Assembly (NCBI GenBank): GCA_003864495.1 | Contig: ML133395.1 | Span: 464,307-528,306, forward strand | Source: Nemopilema nomurai | Taxonomy: Eukaryota > Cnidaria > Scyphozoa > Rhizostomeae > Rhizostomatidae | Direction: 5' to 3' | DNA: 64,000 nt | In this document: positions 1-29,727 of the stretch, in pieces | Layout: each line of letters starts with the position of its first letter | How positions within the stretch are numbered: the stretch's first letter is position 1 | The notes under the pieces: model-generated | The model's database searches: none | What the model saw: only the letters and a program-made list of their open reading frames with translations | What the model was told of the DNA's origin: nothing | Made by a program: the position numbers and the translations under genes

Positions 1-2536
1 TCCAGGATAAGTGCACAGACCTTGTTTTGTAAAGAGATGAAAACTTAGGATTTCCAGAACATTGATCGATGAATTGATTAGTTGATTAGTCGTGGTATAA
101 AGTTATGGAAATGTTTGTAGAGAAATACTGAGCAACATTCTAAGAGTTGGTTAAACTGCGATACAGATGCCAAAAATAGGCTTTCAATGTTGTTTTTATT
201 ATGCCCACTTACGACCTTTTTAGAGTCTTTGCGTTTGAAAGCTCGGTGTAAGAAAACTGTGCTTTGTAAATTAATTATGCGCTTAAATATGAACATGTCA
301 ATCGGTTCAAGTGGAATTAATTGTGACTACATCATGAGCCAGTTTCTTTTGAAAATGTGGCCTTTGTCATCGTGAAAGAAGAAAGAACACGTTGATTCAT
401 CTTCTATTTTAATGTGGGTTCACTATTCCTACCCCGGTATTTCCCTTTCAAGCTTTCAATATCTGAAGAAAATCATTGACGTATTTCAAGATCGCTTTAG
501 AGTTGGTGATGCTTGGGGGCACTTCACAGAGGGTCCCAAAGAGGGTGCCAAAGAGGGTCCCAAAGTAGCAAGTAGAATTAAAACAGGAGATGCGTTCATC
601 TTCGTTCATTTCTGACTTGCTGGTTGTCCGTCGGGACTGAAAATTTTCAGTTCATTTTGAAACGACAATGAGGGCCGTTTCAAGTTGTTTTTCGCAGAAC
701 CTATGTTTCTAAACAACCACGGCAACACAAGGCATAAGAATTAGCCAGGATAACATTAAGGCCCATCGCATATAGTACTTTGGGTGACCCCTAGGTACAA
801 GTTATATGCTTTTTCAATTTTTAGGCTGCAAGTTTAGAAAAAAACATATTTGATTGTCCTATAAAGAAACACCAAATCTTATTTTCCCAGAGCTACCTAG
901 TACTAGAGCGTTGATTGGGCTCTTAGCCACTGCTTCAGTTTCCTGGGAGGCTCGAGTGACCAAGCTCTCGCGTAGGATTCTTGGGCATGTTCGACTCACC
1001 TGACTTTGAAGATGAAGCAACTTGGATTAAATAGAGGAAACCTTGTCACAATTAATCCTTAGAAGTAATTTCTGAGTGATGGCGACTACGTTTTCACCTT
1101 AAAAGGAAACGCCGCATGACGGCTTTGTTTACCTTTGATGATGTAGTTGTTGTTGCTGAGGTGCTTCCTGAATTCTCATGAATCAAAATCGAAATGTTTT
1201 CATCTAGTAACCAGTTGAAGGAAAATTAGACGGGGATTTTTGGAATTGAGTAAAATGTAAATGAACGCGTGAAAATTTTTTAAAGCTTATGTAAGCAGAG
1301 AATCGAACACTCTTTACGCCGGCTCATTACAGTTCCTTTACGAAAGGCGATGCACAAATAGGCCGGTTGAGGGAATTCACACCTGAATGCCTCGTTATTC
1401 TTACACCTGAGGTAGGCCCAATTACAGAACAAAAGTATAACTTATACCTTCCTTTATTCTCTGTAATGTTTTTTTCGCTAAAAAGTGACTGGTTTACCTG
1501 GTGTTGTTTAACCAAAGGTTCGTACCCAATTATCATACCGAATTATGTCCTGAATTAAGTCTCAATGAAAAGTAGTACCTGTCCAAGTGGGTACTGGTAT
1601 ACATTCGCACCACATTATCCTCACACCCTGGCGCTAGTATTTCTTATGTGGTTCGAATGTATACTAGTGCCTATCGGGACGGGAGCTATTTTTGCTAGAT
1701 ATTTGATGCGTCAAACTTTTGATAAAATTCCTTATAACTTGAGTCTAGCTAGGATGATCTATTGACCATCGATCCGGCGGTGACATGCACAGCAAAAGTG
1801 CACTATTTCAGTTTATAAAATAAGTTGTTGGGGTTGCTCTTGTCTCCAATCGGACCTTCCTAAAATGGAATAGATGTTTACATTCATACATAGGTTTCAA
1901 GTCCCTGGAAGAAATGATACGTATACTTATATACTTATACAATTTGCATAGGCCTATAGCTCAATTTTGCTCTTCAGTATTCAAGTTAGCATCAGTTTAT
2001 ATCTGGTATTTTAGATAATTCTAAACTGCACCAAAACATATATTGGTATAAACCACCTTTCATTTACAAACTTCTGCCACTAACACAAAACTTATGAGTC
2101 CTTTTCTCTGTATTTTCCTCAAATATGTAAAATAACTTTTGTAAAAATTTAATGACATGCTTAATCCAAACTTAATCTTAGGACCATGTGGAATGGCAAC
2201 TTAATAACTCTAACAGAGCTTTTGGTGTATCCTAGCTTTTTGTTATTGTTCTGTTGATTTTTTATTGTTAATTGATAATCTTTATACCTGTAGATCTTTG
2301 ATAATCTTGTTTAATATACACTAATACTTAATCAAATGGGAATGTGTATGAAAATGAAGAAAATGAAGGCTGCATTTTTTTCTAATTTGAAGGAAATTAC
2401 AAAAACTTTTATTATCCACTTCTCTTCAACATAATGCAATATAACTTGCTAAACTTCTCTACTAAGCTACTTTGGCTCAAACATTTTTTATGTGAATATG
2501 TTTTGATCCCCACCTAGAAATATTGGAGCCTAAAAT
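1..2536. other. Upstream non-coding region, no gene recognised
   Basis: I see no convincing coding exon here; open frames are short and unlike any family I know. A 5' UTR exon or promoter of the downstream PLEKHH-like gene may lie here but cannot be placed. Two small structures are visible: a 12-bp unit (AGAGGGTCCCAA and variants) repeated about three times near 530-566, and an imperfect hairpin with arms at 1593-1615 and 1645-1667 (23 bp, two mismatches). Confidence 0.6.
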
Positions 2537-20425
<17,889 letters not shown>

Positions 20426-22086
20426 AACCAATCGCATACAGCATAGTAGGTTATTTGGAATAACACATTTCAGATTATGATTTAATTCATTGACGTTGTT
20501 AATAGTGTGTAAGTGTTCGTGTCCAAGAAAAATTGTGCTTTAAAAAATTTCCCAAAACGGTTATGGGTAGATTTTCTTAGAAGCTCAAGAAATTTTCTAG
20601 ACTGCTCAAATCGGTTCGGTTGTTTCACTATTTGTTCATGCATCACCAACAGGCTAAGTCTTTCTTGCAAGCAACCAGACTATGATAAAGTTCACCTTTA
20701 GGATTGTCAGATAAAGTAGTTTGTTAATCCTGAACACGTTTGTCCGACATTTTGTACGACTTAATAATTTTGCCCCAATTGTACTAGATGTTTCTACGCA
20801 TTTTTGTGATTACCCTGCTAGAAGAAGAATCATTCTTGTACAATCATGTACATTTATCAACAGTAGAGTTTGTACAACTAGGTCACTAGATAGATAATTT
20901 TAGTAAGATTGATTAAAAATAAAAAGAGTAGTTCTAGCATGAAAATGAAAAGTTGTTCTGTGTCCACCTGCTATTCTGACCAGAGTTCACTTTATGCACT
21001 TGTTTAAGCAGAGATTAGTTTGCCCATAGATATAGTTTTGATTTTGTTTAGCTCGTCACATGCCATTTTTGGCGTGTCTTCCAAGATGTACGGAATCAAC
21101 TATCAAATTCGGGAGTGGAACACTATATGCCTTGTTTATGGATTTCAATGGAATGTGCATCCATCTGCATCTGTAGTAATTTAGAGTTTCCGCTTGATTA
21201 TTTTGTGATGATTGCTTCTTAATTCGATGCACTTCTGATGCAATTTGGATTTGATATGGCAATAAAAGAAATCAAGAACGATTTCTTGTTATTTAATACG
21301 TTTGACAACGTAAGTGCTTACAATAATATTGACACCAAAAATGAAAAATCGAGTTTCAAAATGTTGCGGTGCATTTCCACTGCGTGAAATTTTGGACGAG
21401 CACATGTTGGAAGCAGTCAGAATTGCTACAGCGTGATTGGTCAAAAGCTACAACATGATGCAATTCGAAGTACGTGCGTTTCAGCCTTCATTTCACGATA
21501 CCCGAGTTGTTGTTTTCATCCTTTGGTTAAAGCGACAGAATGTACCGATGTTTGGCAGAGGTCTAAATGAGCCATGCTTGCGATTTTTAAAACATTATAT
21601 AAAGAACATGAGCAAGAGGTAGCTTCATTCGGACAAGCTCGTGTCCTCGACGCAACGTGAATCCAGGTTAGTGGGTCATATTTTTCTTCATGCTTGGTTT
21701 GCTTCCATTATATCTTGTTGCAACTGCTGATTTTAGTTTTCTACAAAACCTTCATCTTTTACACATGTTTTCGTAGCGGATTAATACAAATATATAATGT
21801 GCTACTTCTGATCTATTTTGGAGTGCATTTGTCTAGTATTATAGGCATATTTGACCAGATCTTTTATTTGAGGTCGAATTTGAAGTTTCTGCTAGCTGAG
21901 GCATTTGAATTGGACTTGTTTTTCTGAGTTTGCTGCTTGCCTGCTTTGTTAATTTCTTGTGCTTTAATTTTAAGTGCTTTAGCGTTTAAATCTTGAAATT
22001 GGAAATACGTTTCGCCCCGAAAAGGATCTATTAACTACCGTTATACATATTCCGTCATTTAGCAAGGTACTACCAATCTACTAAAC
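20426..22086 (+). other. PLEKHH-like 3' UTR and intergenic DNA
   Basis: Non-coding DNA after the stop codon at 20423-20425. Poly(A) signals AATAAA occur at 20918-20923 and 21261-21266; the first would give a 3' UTR of about 0.5 kb. No coding exon was recognised before the secreted-protein gene at 22087, whose promoter presumably lies at the right end. Confidence 0.6.
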
Positions 22087-23142
22087 ATGAAGGCCATTTT
22101 AGTTGCCCTGGCTTGCACATTCTCACTGGCCCTCTCTCTTCCAAGGCAAGAAGGTACGAGTATGAAAGTTGTAACTCTACAAACTGTTTCACGGTTAATT
22201 CATAGAATTAAAGTTGGCTAGAGTAAAAGGCTTTTTATAGAGAAACTAAGCATGTAAATCGAATAATTTTGTTTGTAATACATCGGTAACGTCCGTTTTA
22301 ATACTCTGAACAAGAATTGCAAGATGGAGTTTACCCTGCCATGTTTGTTACAACTCGTATGGCTCTTCAACACAATAGAACGATGTTTGAATCAACTCAT
22401 GGAGTCCAAATGTAGATATTGAGCCTCTAATTCAAACTTCGTTGCCTACCAGTTTACAAGCAAGAATTCTATAAGATTTCGACATTTTGTTATAATGTGG
22501 TACGCTCTAACAATTCTTTCATATTTTGATCCAGACGAAAGCGAAGTGCTGGTGGATGATGACCCAGTTTCTGCTAATGGCGGTGAGTAGCTCTTAACCC
22601 TAACTCTGCCCTTGTGTCTGTCTACCTTTTTGCCGTGTGCATTTTTCGCTTTGCACTAACCATATCGAATCAAGTCTCGAGCACGGCACTTTGAGACTGT
22701 CTACGCTGTGTCTTGCTCTTGTGAGATTGATTTATTATCGAGATGATTTACTGTGTGAATGCCTGGCCCGCGAGGCCCCTTTTACCGTTAATGCACTTTG
22801 GTTGCTTGCTACAAGTTAATGCTCCTCCTCTCAGTGCCGTACTACCCAAAAGGACCGGTGACAATAAACGGCATGTTGAGGGTAAAGGGAGGCTGCGGAT
22901 TGCATAGCCACAAGGGAGGCTGCAAGGGCTACGGTGGTATCAAGGGACGATTGATGGTTCTTCGAATGCACGGAGTGATGATCCCCCTGGGTTACGGACA
23001 TGGTCTTGGCTTGGGACTCGGGCGCGGTCTTGGCTTGGGAGTTGGCCTTGGCAAGGGAATAGGATTCGGTATAGGAGGTCTTGGGTTGGGAAAAGGTTTT
23101 GGCATCAGAGGTGGATATCTAGGACACAAAGGAAAGAAATAG
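22087..23142 (+). CDS. Small secreted Gly/Leu-rich protein, 3 exons
   Basis: Exons 22087-22153, 22535-22582 and 22835-23142 join in phase 1 at both GT-AG junctions to give 140 residues. Residues 1-17 form a typical signal peptide (MKAILVALACTFSLALS), so the product should be secreted or stored in secretory vesicles. A short acidic stretch follows (ESEVLVDDD, about 25-33), then a basic middle with two cysteines (C59 and C68, in GGCGLHSHKGGC) and a tail from about residue 90 of alternating Gly with Leu, Val, Ile or Phe, ending GYLGHKGKK. The acidic piece ahead of a basic segment resembles a prepropeptide. I do not recognise the family. Low-complexity Gly-rich proteins occur in extracellular matrices, coral skeletal matrix, glues and antimicrobial peptides; the sequence does not decide between them. 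Confidence 0.75.
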
Positions 23143-24043
23143 GCAGCTGCTAAGCCCGAATCTATCATTGCTAATTGCTGACTAAAAGACTTTGGTCCTC
23201 GTTAACAAAGGACAACAAATACTTTGTAATTAATGTGATAATGTTACATTGTTTGAAAAATTTGAATTTCCATTTATAATCTCGATTTTGTTTTCTTTAC
23301 TGTCTTTACGCGTATTGGTAAATTAATGTGTCATAGCTGCCACTTGAGTTTCCTAAAGGCGCTCTAGTGTCAAGTTTCTGATTTGGTTTGGTTACAAGTC
23401 AATCCAACCATAACTTAATGCAAGCTCAAGAATCAAGGCGCCCGATCACACAAAGCACGATAGCACTTGCATGAAAGTTGAACAGGTCTGTCAAGTACTG
23501 GAGTCTGGGCCCTAGTACCGGGGTCTGGACCCTAACGGACGCATACACCTATTTAGACTAATGCCCTTTGTATTCATGGGTATTCGTTTTCGTTTACTAT
23601 TGGCATTCGCTCCGTTCGACACGTTGTGTAACCCACGTTTACTTATAATATGACAAGTTTATAGCAAGTTAGGAGATTGACGGGAAGTCGCAGTTGGTGG
23701 CAATAAAAGAAACTGACTTGATTATGAGTACAAGGCGCAAAAGTTGTTGAATAACATTACTTGGGCACAGTCTCTTCAATTTATCTCAATGATAGAAGAG
23801 TTACACCCCATGAGTTTCAACTTAAAACTTTATTGAATGCCATGATTTAAGGCCATGGTTCCGTGTGGTGAAGTTAGGGCACAGGTGAGTAGATAGGGCT
23901 CAGTTTAAAAAGGGGATGACAGAAAGGGAGGTACGGGAGACCATCAGAAGAGTTTTCGCAAATATCAAACCTTATAACTCCGGCTCCCAGCCGTTATAAT
24001 TGACCAATCGGCGATTCTTAACACCAATCATGCCCTCTTCTTA
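23143..24043. other. 3' flank of the secreted-protein gene, nothing else recognised
   Basis: AT-rich non-coding DNA. A poly(A)-like AATAAA lies at about 23702. The stretch ends at the TTA target duplication of the Harbinger-like element. Confidence 0.5.
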
Positions 24044-24686
24044 AGCCCCGGCAAAACGACTGGACATTTTCACTGAACATGCATTGGACAAATGTCCAGC
24101 GTAAATGTTGCGTCGTTTTGCCACCTTGTCCAGTCTTGTTCAGTGATGTTGAGTGTTGTTCAGTCGATTTTGAAGGTAATCAAAAATGTTCAGTGGACAG
24201 GATTAAAATTCTTTTGTTCATAGATGTTGTAGAGAAATGTTCAGTCGTTTTGCCACTCTACTGAACATTGTCCAGTTCGCTCACGCGCAATGAATTTAAT
24301 GGATTGGATTTGGCGAGAGATTTATTTCCATTATTCAAATATTCAACAAGCTTAAACACCGTGGGAAGAAATGGAATCAACTTTAAACTTCAATTCGACG
24401 AAGAGCAGGAAAAGGCATTTCATTGGTAACGACGATTCTTCTGAAGATATTAACTTTAATTCCGATGAGGAAAGCGATGGCAGAGAGCACGAGTACGGCG
24501 ATTTTTACGAGCCTGGCAGGTTTTGTAGCTAGTTTTCCCGCGCGCGTTCTTCCACAGTGTAAAAGTTCACTGGACAATGTTCAGTCGTTTTGCCACCACC
24601 AAAAGTTTCTGAATGTCCACACACTGAACAAGTGAGCAATATTCAGTGCATGACCAGTGCAAATGTCCAGTCGTTTTGCCGGGGCT
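24044..24686. mobile_element. PIF/Harbinger-like non-autonomous DNA transposon (MITE)
   Basis: The ends are perfect 26-bp inverted repeats (24044-24069 and 24661-24686, starting AGCCCCGGCAAAACGACTGG), flanked by a TTA duplication at 24041-24043 and 24687-24689. A 3-bp TTA duplication is typical of PIF/Harbinger. The core CAGTCGTTTTGCC or close variants also occurs internally near 24110, 24240 and 24580, like subterminal transposase sites. An internal ORF (24371-24532, 53 codons, acidic, starting MESTLNF) may be a remnant of a parent-element protein; no transposase domain is present. Confidence 0.85.
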
Positions 24687-25008
24687 TTATCACCCTCTAG
24701 TGTTTTCGATCCACAACTGGCTATTTATTCTGTCAGCGCTTGGTTATTTTTCGACGCTTGCATACTCTGTCGAACGAAAAAGTACTATAAGAATGCAAAA
24801 ACTAGTTCCACTTTTTCTTGCTATTGTGAAGTTTTTCTTTTTTCAGAGATGGCTCAGTTGGCACTTTCGTAAGGAATTCAACATATTTGTAAAACAGAAA
24901 ACCGTTTTCAAAATTTTCATTTAATACAGACCCTGAAAAGACTTCCGCAATCCTCCAGAAAAGAGAGAAAAAGCATTTCTACAGGAAATTTTCTTCTGGA
25001 AGTCGGTT

Positions 25009-25061
25009 AGCCTGTGTTCCAAAACCCTCTACTTTCAAGTTAGGGGTCTGGAACACAGGCT
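25009..25061. repeat. Short perfect hairpin
   Basis: AGCCTGTGTTCCA at 25009-25021 is repeated in inverse orientation at 25049-25061 with a loop of about 27 bp. Partial pairing continues on both sides. It could be the remains of a MITE or an RNA hairpin; no target duplication is evident. Confidence 0.6.
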
Positions 25062-25611
25062 AGAAGTCGGTGGGCATATGCTGGTATGGCGTCACAAACA
25101 GGGCCACTGCTAGAGCTAAGGCACCATGGAAAGCGGCACACTATGGAAATCATTTTGACGTTAAAGGTGATTTTATATGTATAACTATTGTAGACGTCGG
25201 TGGATTTGGCTAAATTTTGGTAAATTTTGGTCTTGGTGGCCTGTAGGGAAAGTTATCATTAAAAACTTAGGTGCATACTTTGTTCTATCTAAGAAGAAGC
25301 CAGCGGGCTTAAACTTTTTCTACTTGTAAATGAAGTTGAATGATAAAGTCAAAAAATATCATAAGCGTGTATTCACGTGTACTAAATTAAGGGGGTAAGA
25401 ATAATTGAGAGGGGGGCGGGTTTGAAATGACTCAATATAAAAATTATTAATTAATGGAGCAATTAATGGGCTGGAAATGGTAACAAACAAAAGTCGGAGA
25501 CTCAAGCAATCGGGGGGAGGAGGCTGGTAAAATTGGCAATAGTCATTTTTCGTTTTCTTAGTTAAACACATGTCTTTATAATTTAAGTGATATTACTAAA
25601 TGCATTGCATA

Positions 25612-26496
25612 TCATTCACGAATTTGAATGCGTTTCTTGAGACTCCTTTTTCCATTTTGGCACGAATTCTCTAACATATTTTGCGATAAAAAAAACCTGA
25701 CAGACGTTATGGACTTCTCTAAAAATTTACTAATTTCATCAAGGAATTGTGCATCTTCATTGATATTCTCGTTTTCGCTGATGCAAGCAAGTGATACTGC
25801 ATTCCCGGAGACGGCATTGCTTTTTCTCAGAGGTTCTTCATTCCGGGTTTCGATAGGAATGTTATCATTTGACTGCAATGTTTCCAATAGTTGGTCTGTA
25901 CTCGCTTCTTTATCATCTTCATCTTCTTCTCCCATTTCCTCTCCATCAAAAAGTTCGCTAACTTCGATATCTTTTCTTCTTTTGGCGCCTTTTGGAGGAA
26001 TGATTGCGCGGATCACCACTTCCATTGTGCTCGGTATGATTTCTTCAACATTTCTGCTCCTTCTTCTCCTCTTCTTCTTCTCCTTCTTCCAACTTCTCAT
26101 GCTTCCACCTACAAGACTGAATCATTGACCAAATAATCTTTTGATCCACCCAGAGCGTTGGCGACCCATATTGATTTGAAAGCTGAGCTCTAATTGATAC
26201 GTACATTCTGAATTGCATCCTTCAGTAACGACATCATTTCTATTCGATCAGGCGCTAACACTTCTTGTGGATTATCCTTCAGTTTTTCAAGCATCAATGC
26301 AGACGCATTTACCCTGATTTTTTACAGCTTTTGACAGATAGCCTTGTTTAGGCATATCCTTAACGTGACGTTTGACGTTTTGTATCCCAGTGGGTTTTCC
26401 TGTCGCAGACTCTAGTTCTGTAATATATTCTGCGTGGCATTCTAAAGCCTTAAATCTCTGCGAAAAGTCTTGGAACACTTGTTCTATTTTACCCAT
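25612..26496 (-). pseudogene. Decayed ORF fragments, possibly of a mobile element
   Basis: Two open frames on the - strand: 26287-26496 (69 codons, MGKIEQVFQDF...) and 25612-26100 (162 codons). The second has a Lys/Arg-rich start, an acidic middle (EEMGEEDEDD) and an amphipathic end (FLDEISKFLEKSI). No family is clear. The helical end loosely recalls capsid-like ORFs of cnidarian retroelements. Stops lie between the two frames, and splicing between them was not found. It may also be chance ORFs in purine-rich DNA. Confidence 0.25.
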
Positions 26497-26819
26497 TGCA
26501 CAAAGTGCAAAAATCTATTTGCCCCTAAAACAGTGTTGTTTAGCGCAAAAGTGAATAATCCTACAGACATCAGGGATGGGTTCACATATAGCTATGGCTT
26601 TCTCATAACGATCCAAGATTGTTTGATGGGGCAAGGGGGTTGCAACCTCCAAGGAGACATGGAAATAAGGCGGGGATTGAAAATTCACTGAATTTTGAAG
26701 GTGTTCCAACTAAGTTTGACAGAGATTCAAGTTTACATCTTTGAAGCAAAGAATATTTCTCATAAAACGATTTTTGTCAGAAGACACACTGCTCATCCAT
26801 TTCTTCTGCCATATTCACT

Positions 26820-26966
26820 GTGACCAAAATAGTGGTAAACGGTGACCAAAATAGTGGTAAACGGTGACCAAAATAGTGGTAAACGGTGACCAAAATAGTG
26901 GTAAACGGTGACCAAAATAGTGGTAAACGGTGACCAAAATAGTGGTAAACGGTGACCAAAATAGTG
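26820..26966. repeat. Minisatellite: 22-bp unit, 6.7 copies
   Basis: Six full and one partial copy of GTGACCAAAATAGTGGTAAA plus CG, in register and apparently identical. Confidence 0.95.
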
Positions 26967-27017
26967 ACCCTCGGTTCTTTCAAACCGCCAATGCAGAGCT
27001 CATTTTCTTTCTCACGT

Positions 27018-27080
27018 ACCGTAAATGATCATAAGCGCCGCTACTCGATTAAGCGCCGCAGACGAATAAGCGCCGTATTT
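27018..27080. repeat. Interspersed repeat fragment with TACCGTA end and AAGCGCC motifs
   Basis: TACCGTAAATGATCATAAGC is followed by two more AAGCGCCG blocks. A related sequence in inverse orientation, with ACGGTA at one end and GGGGGCTTATT blocks, lies in the METTL5 intron (32510-32873). The shared end suggests one interspersed repeat family; the other boundary of this copy is not visible. Confidence 0.4.
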
Positions 27081-27613
27081 TTTCGAAATATATACTCCTA
27101 TTCATTTCTTTCTATACGGCCTTGAAAAATATTCTGCTCTTCAAAAATGTGGGGAGGGGGTAGGCCTTCCAGTCCTGAATTGTAGGAACTATTCAAAAAT
27201 AATGTACAATATCATCCAAAATTTCTAAGAATTGATAAAAGGGGGGCTGGGGTAATAGCGGAGAGAGTTGGAAAATTTGGTGTGTTTGTTGACTAGTGCC
27301 AAGTCAAATACAACTTTTTAAATCACTTTAAAAAAGTAATAGGTAAGGCAAACAAAGCTTTTTAGCATGGCTACTCATAGCTGCAGAAATATTTCCAAGA
27401 AAAATAGTGTGACTGGAAAGGAGGGGGGCTGAAAAAGGAAAAAATCGAGGAAGTTAGGGGGCAATAAGTGACGTTCTATTTGATGTAAAAAGACTTTCCA
27501 TAGTTGAAGAAGGCTAGGCGAATTGCCGAAATAATTTCGAACGGTAGAGGGAAAACGTCGAAAACTTGTACTTCTGTCTGCATCCTATCCGAAAGGTTTA
27601 AGACTGCTCCCGA

Positions 27614-27751
27614 TGACGTCAGCGCAGTGACGTAGGACATAAATAGTAGGGCGCCCAGGTCTCGGCAAACATGCACAAGAGTCCCTTCCAAGCCCGACCG
27701 TGCCTATGCCCTACATGGTCCGTCTAAAAACAATGGAACTTTGGAGTTTGG
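27614..27751 (+). promoter_or_regulatory. Promoter-like segment: CRE sites, TATA-like box, possible first exon
   Basis: A full cAMP-response element TGACGTCA (27614-27621) and a half-variant TGACGTAG (27628-27635) sit just before ATAAATA (27639-27645). About 30-100 bp further is short open sequence ending in a strong donor (GG then GTAAGTG, exon end about 27751). This spacing is what a CREB/ATF-type promoter with a first exon would show. No downstream exon was identified, and the inverted-repeat structure starts at about 27813, so it may drive a non-coding transcript or be chance. Confidence 0.3.
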
Positions 27752-28797
27752 GTAAGTGTTGATTCACTTATCCAAAGATACCATGGCGTGTCAAGTCGTA
27801 GCGTAGGCTGACTATGGCGTGCATATTCCGCCAAAAATAGCTCTTTCTAAAATTTCAGCACAATGTATAAAAGTTTAGTGATCTTCTAAAAGTTCACTTG
27901 CTCTGCATTCTCATGAAAGGCTAGTTTTCAAATTTCCTTCATTTCCAAAGTTTCAACCACCGTACAACATTTTCTAAAATTTCAACTACTTAAGCAACGT
28001 TTCTAAAATTCCAATCGCTTGCTCTGCGAGATTTCTAAAATTTCAGTCATGCTAGGTTAATATTGCAACCATTTCTAAATTTTCAACCCCCGCTCAACAT
28101 TGTCTAAAATTTCAATCACTCTAAAGTTTCAGTGGCTTCTCCAAAATTTCAATGGTGAATGTTGATAACCTCTTCCTGAACTTTGCCAAGCAGCCTCCTT
28201 TTGTGCGCCAGCACAAGGAAAGTCATGGCGGAAGCTTTTCTGCCACAACGATGCTGATCTGCTTTGTGACATGTTCAGAAGAATGAGAATTGCCTGCGAA
28301 AGATCATCATTAAATGACGAAAACATGGCAGATTCACTGCAGCGCCGTCACTTACTACCCAAGTGAAAGGCTTTTGTATGTTCGGAAATCCCCTTCTGAC
28401 AAGTAGTGTTTATCAATTGGGGCTTTGCCCTTGATCACAATTTCCGCAGAAGGGCCTAAAGTTTTGGGCTTGGGGGTTTGTGAAAAATTATATGACATTT
28501 GGCGAAAATGTTGTTGAGATTTGAACTTCAAATCGATAAATGCTCAACCCACAGAGAACTGTATTTTGATTTCACAGGCCTACTTGTCCTAACCTGCAGG
28601 TCGGCCAGTAATTTATTAGTTGGTGGTGTTAACGCTTTCTTCCATGAAGGTTAATACGCCGAAAATAATCGCAGAATGGAATAAAATTCAGTTTTGGAAA
28701 AGCTGGGGGTGAATATTCAACGAATAGCATCGCCTATTCTAGACGCCCGTATATGTCAGAAAAGCCCGTGTATGTCACGCCCGTATATGTCAGGTAA

Positions 28798-29522
28798 CAG
28801 GGGCGGATCCAGACGTTAGCAACCTTTGCGCGAGCATAAGACAGATTTTCTCAAACAATTTCCTTTTGCATCAATTAACGTCATCCAATGCAACAAACAT
28901 TATTCCTGTTCTCTGGAATTACATCACAATCTATTGCCGCTATTGCTGTTGCTTCGTTCGTCAAGCCAATTACAGGCAAGTTGAATTTGGTGAATGCTAT
29001 GCTAAATTTGGCGCGAGCATAGGTGAAATTTGAACTGTCGAAAAAGAAGCCGAGTTGACCTATGCAATTGTTGTAGAAAGTGTCCAATAAAATCCAGTGC
29101 AGACTCAAATAGCCAATCAAGATACAAGTTGACCTGTACAAATTGTTGTTTAACTGTCCAATAAACAGGTAGACTGACCTATGCAATTGTATTCGCGACC
29201 GCTAATATCAATAGCCGTTCCAAAATTCTGTCGCGTTCAATCTCCCTATGAAAATGTCAACAATAGCCCTTGAGATTTCCTTCGTTTTCGTTCTGTGAAT
29301 GTGACGCATTCCTAACAGAAAAGGGATCAAAGCCTTTGATAGATTTTATTATTTGATGTTAGCGCTGACCACTAACAAAAATTTTGATCATATGACCATT
29401 AACAGAACAATAGTATTCACATAAATGGGGTGTAGCCTTCATTTTATACAGCCTGAAGGGCGTGGTTCTAAACATTTTCCCTTCCTTTGCTGTAGTCAGA
29501 TTTCTCCCTGAATCCGCCCCTG
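28798..29522. mobile_element. hAT-like non-autonomous DNA transposon
   Basis: The ends are CAGGGGCGGATCCAG on the left and the inverse of CAGGGGCGGATTCAG on the right, a common hAT-type terminus. A 9-bp direct repeat GTCAGGTAA flanks it (28789-28797 and 29523-29531), compatible with the 8-bp duplication of hAT elements plus one matching base. It has internal short repeats (GACCTATGCAATTG) and no transposase. It interrupts the spacer of the larger inverted repeat and is therefore younger. Confidence 0.8.
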
Positions 29523-29543
29523 GTCAGGTAACGTTACTAACTC

Positions 29544-29727
29544 CCCTCAGATTTGAAGTTAGGCCAGGAACAACACCTTCGTACCTTAAAATTGTATGAA
29601 TCGAATCTGCCATGTTTTCGTCATTTAATAATGATTTTTCGCAACCAATTCTCATTTTTCTGATCATGTCAGAAAGCAAATCAGCAGCGGACCATGGTTG
29701 TGGCAGAGAAGCTTCCGCCATGACTTT
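29544..29727 (-). pseudogene. Coding-like segment in the right arm of the inverted repeat
   Basis: About 60 codons are open on the - strand, starting MAEASLPQPWSAADLLSDMI and continuing through DENMADSIHTILRYEGV. The homologous stretch in the left arm (about 28210-28335, + strand) keeps the beginning but has frameshifts. Keeping one open copy and one broken copy is what decay of a coding exon would give. I do not recognise the family. Confidence 0.35.
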
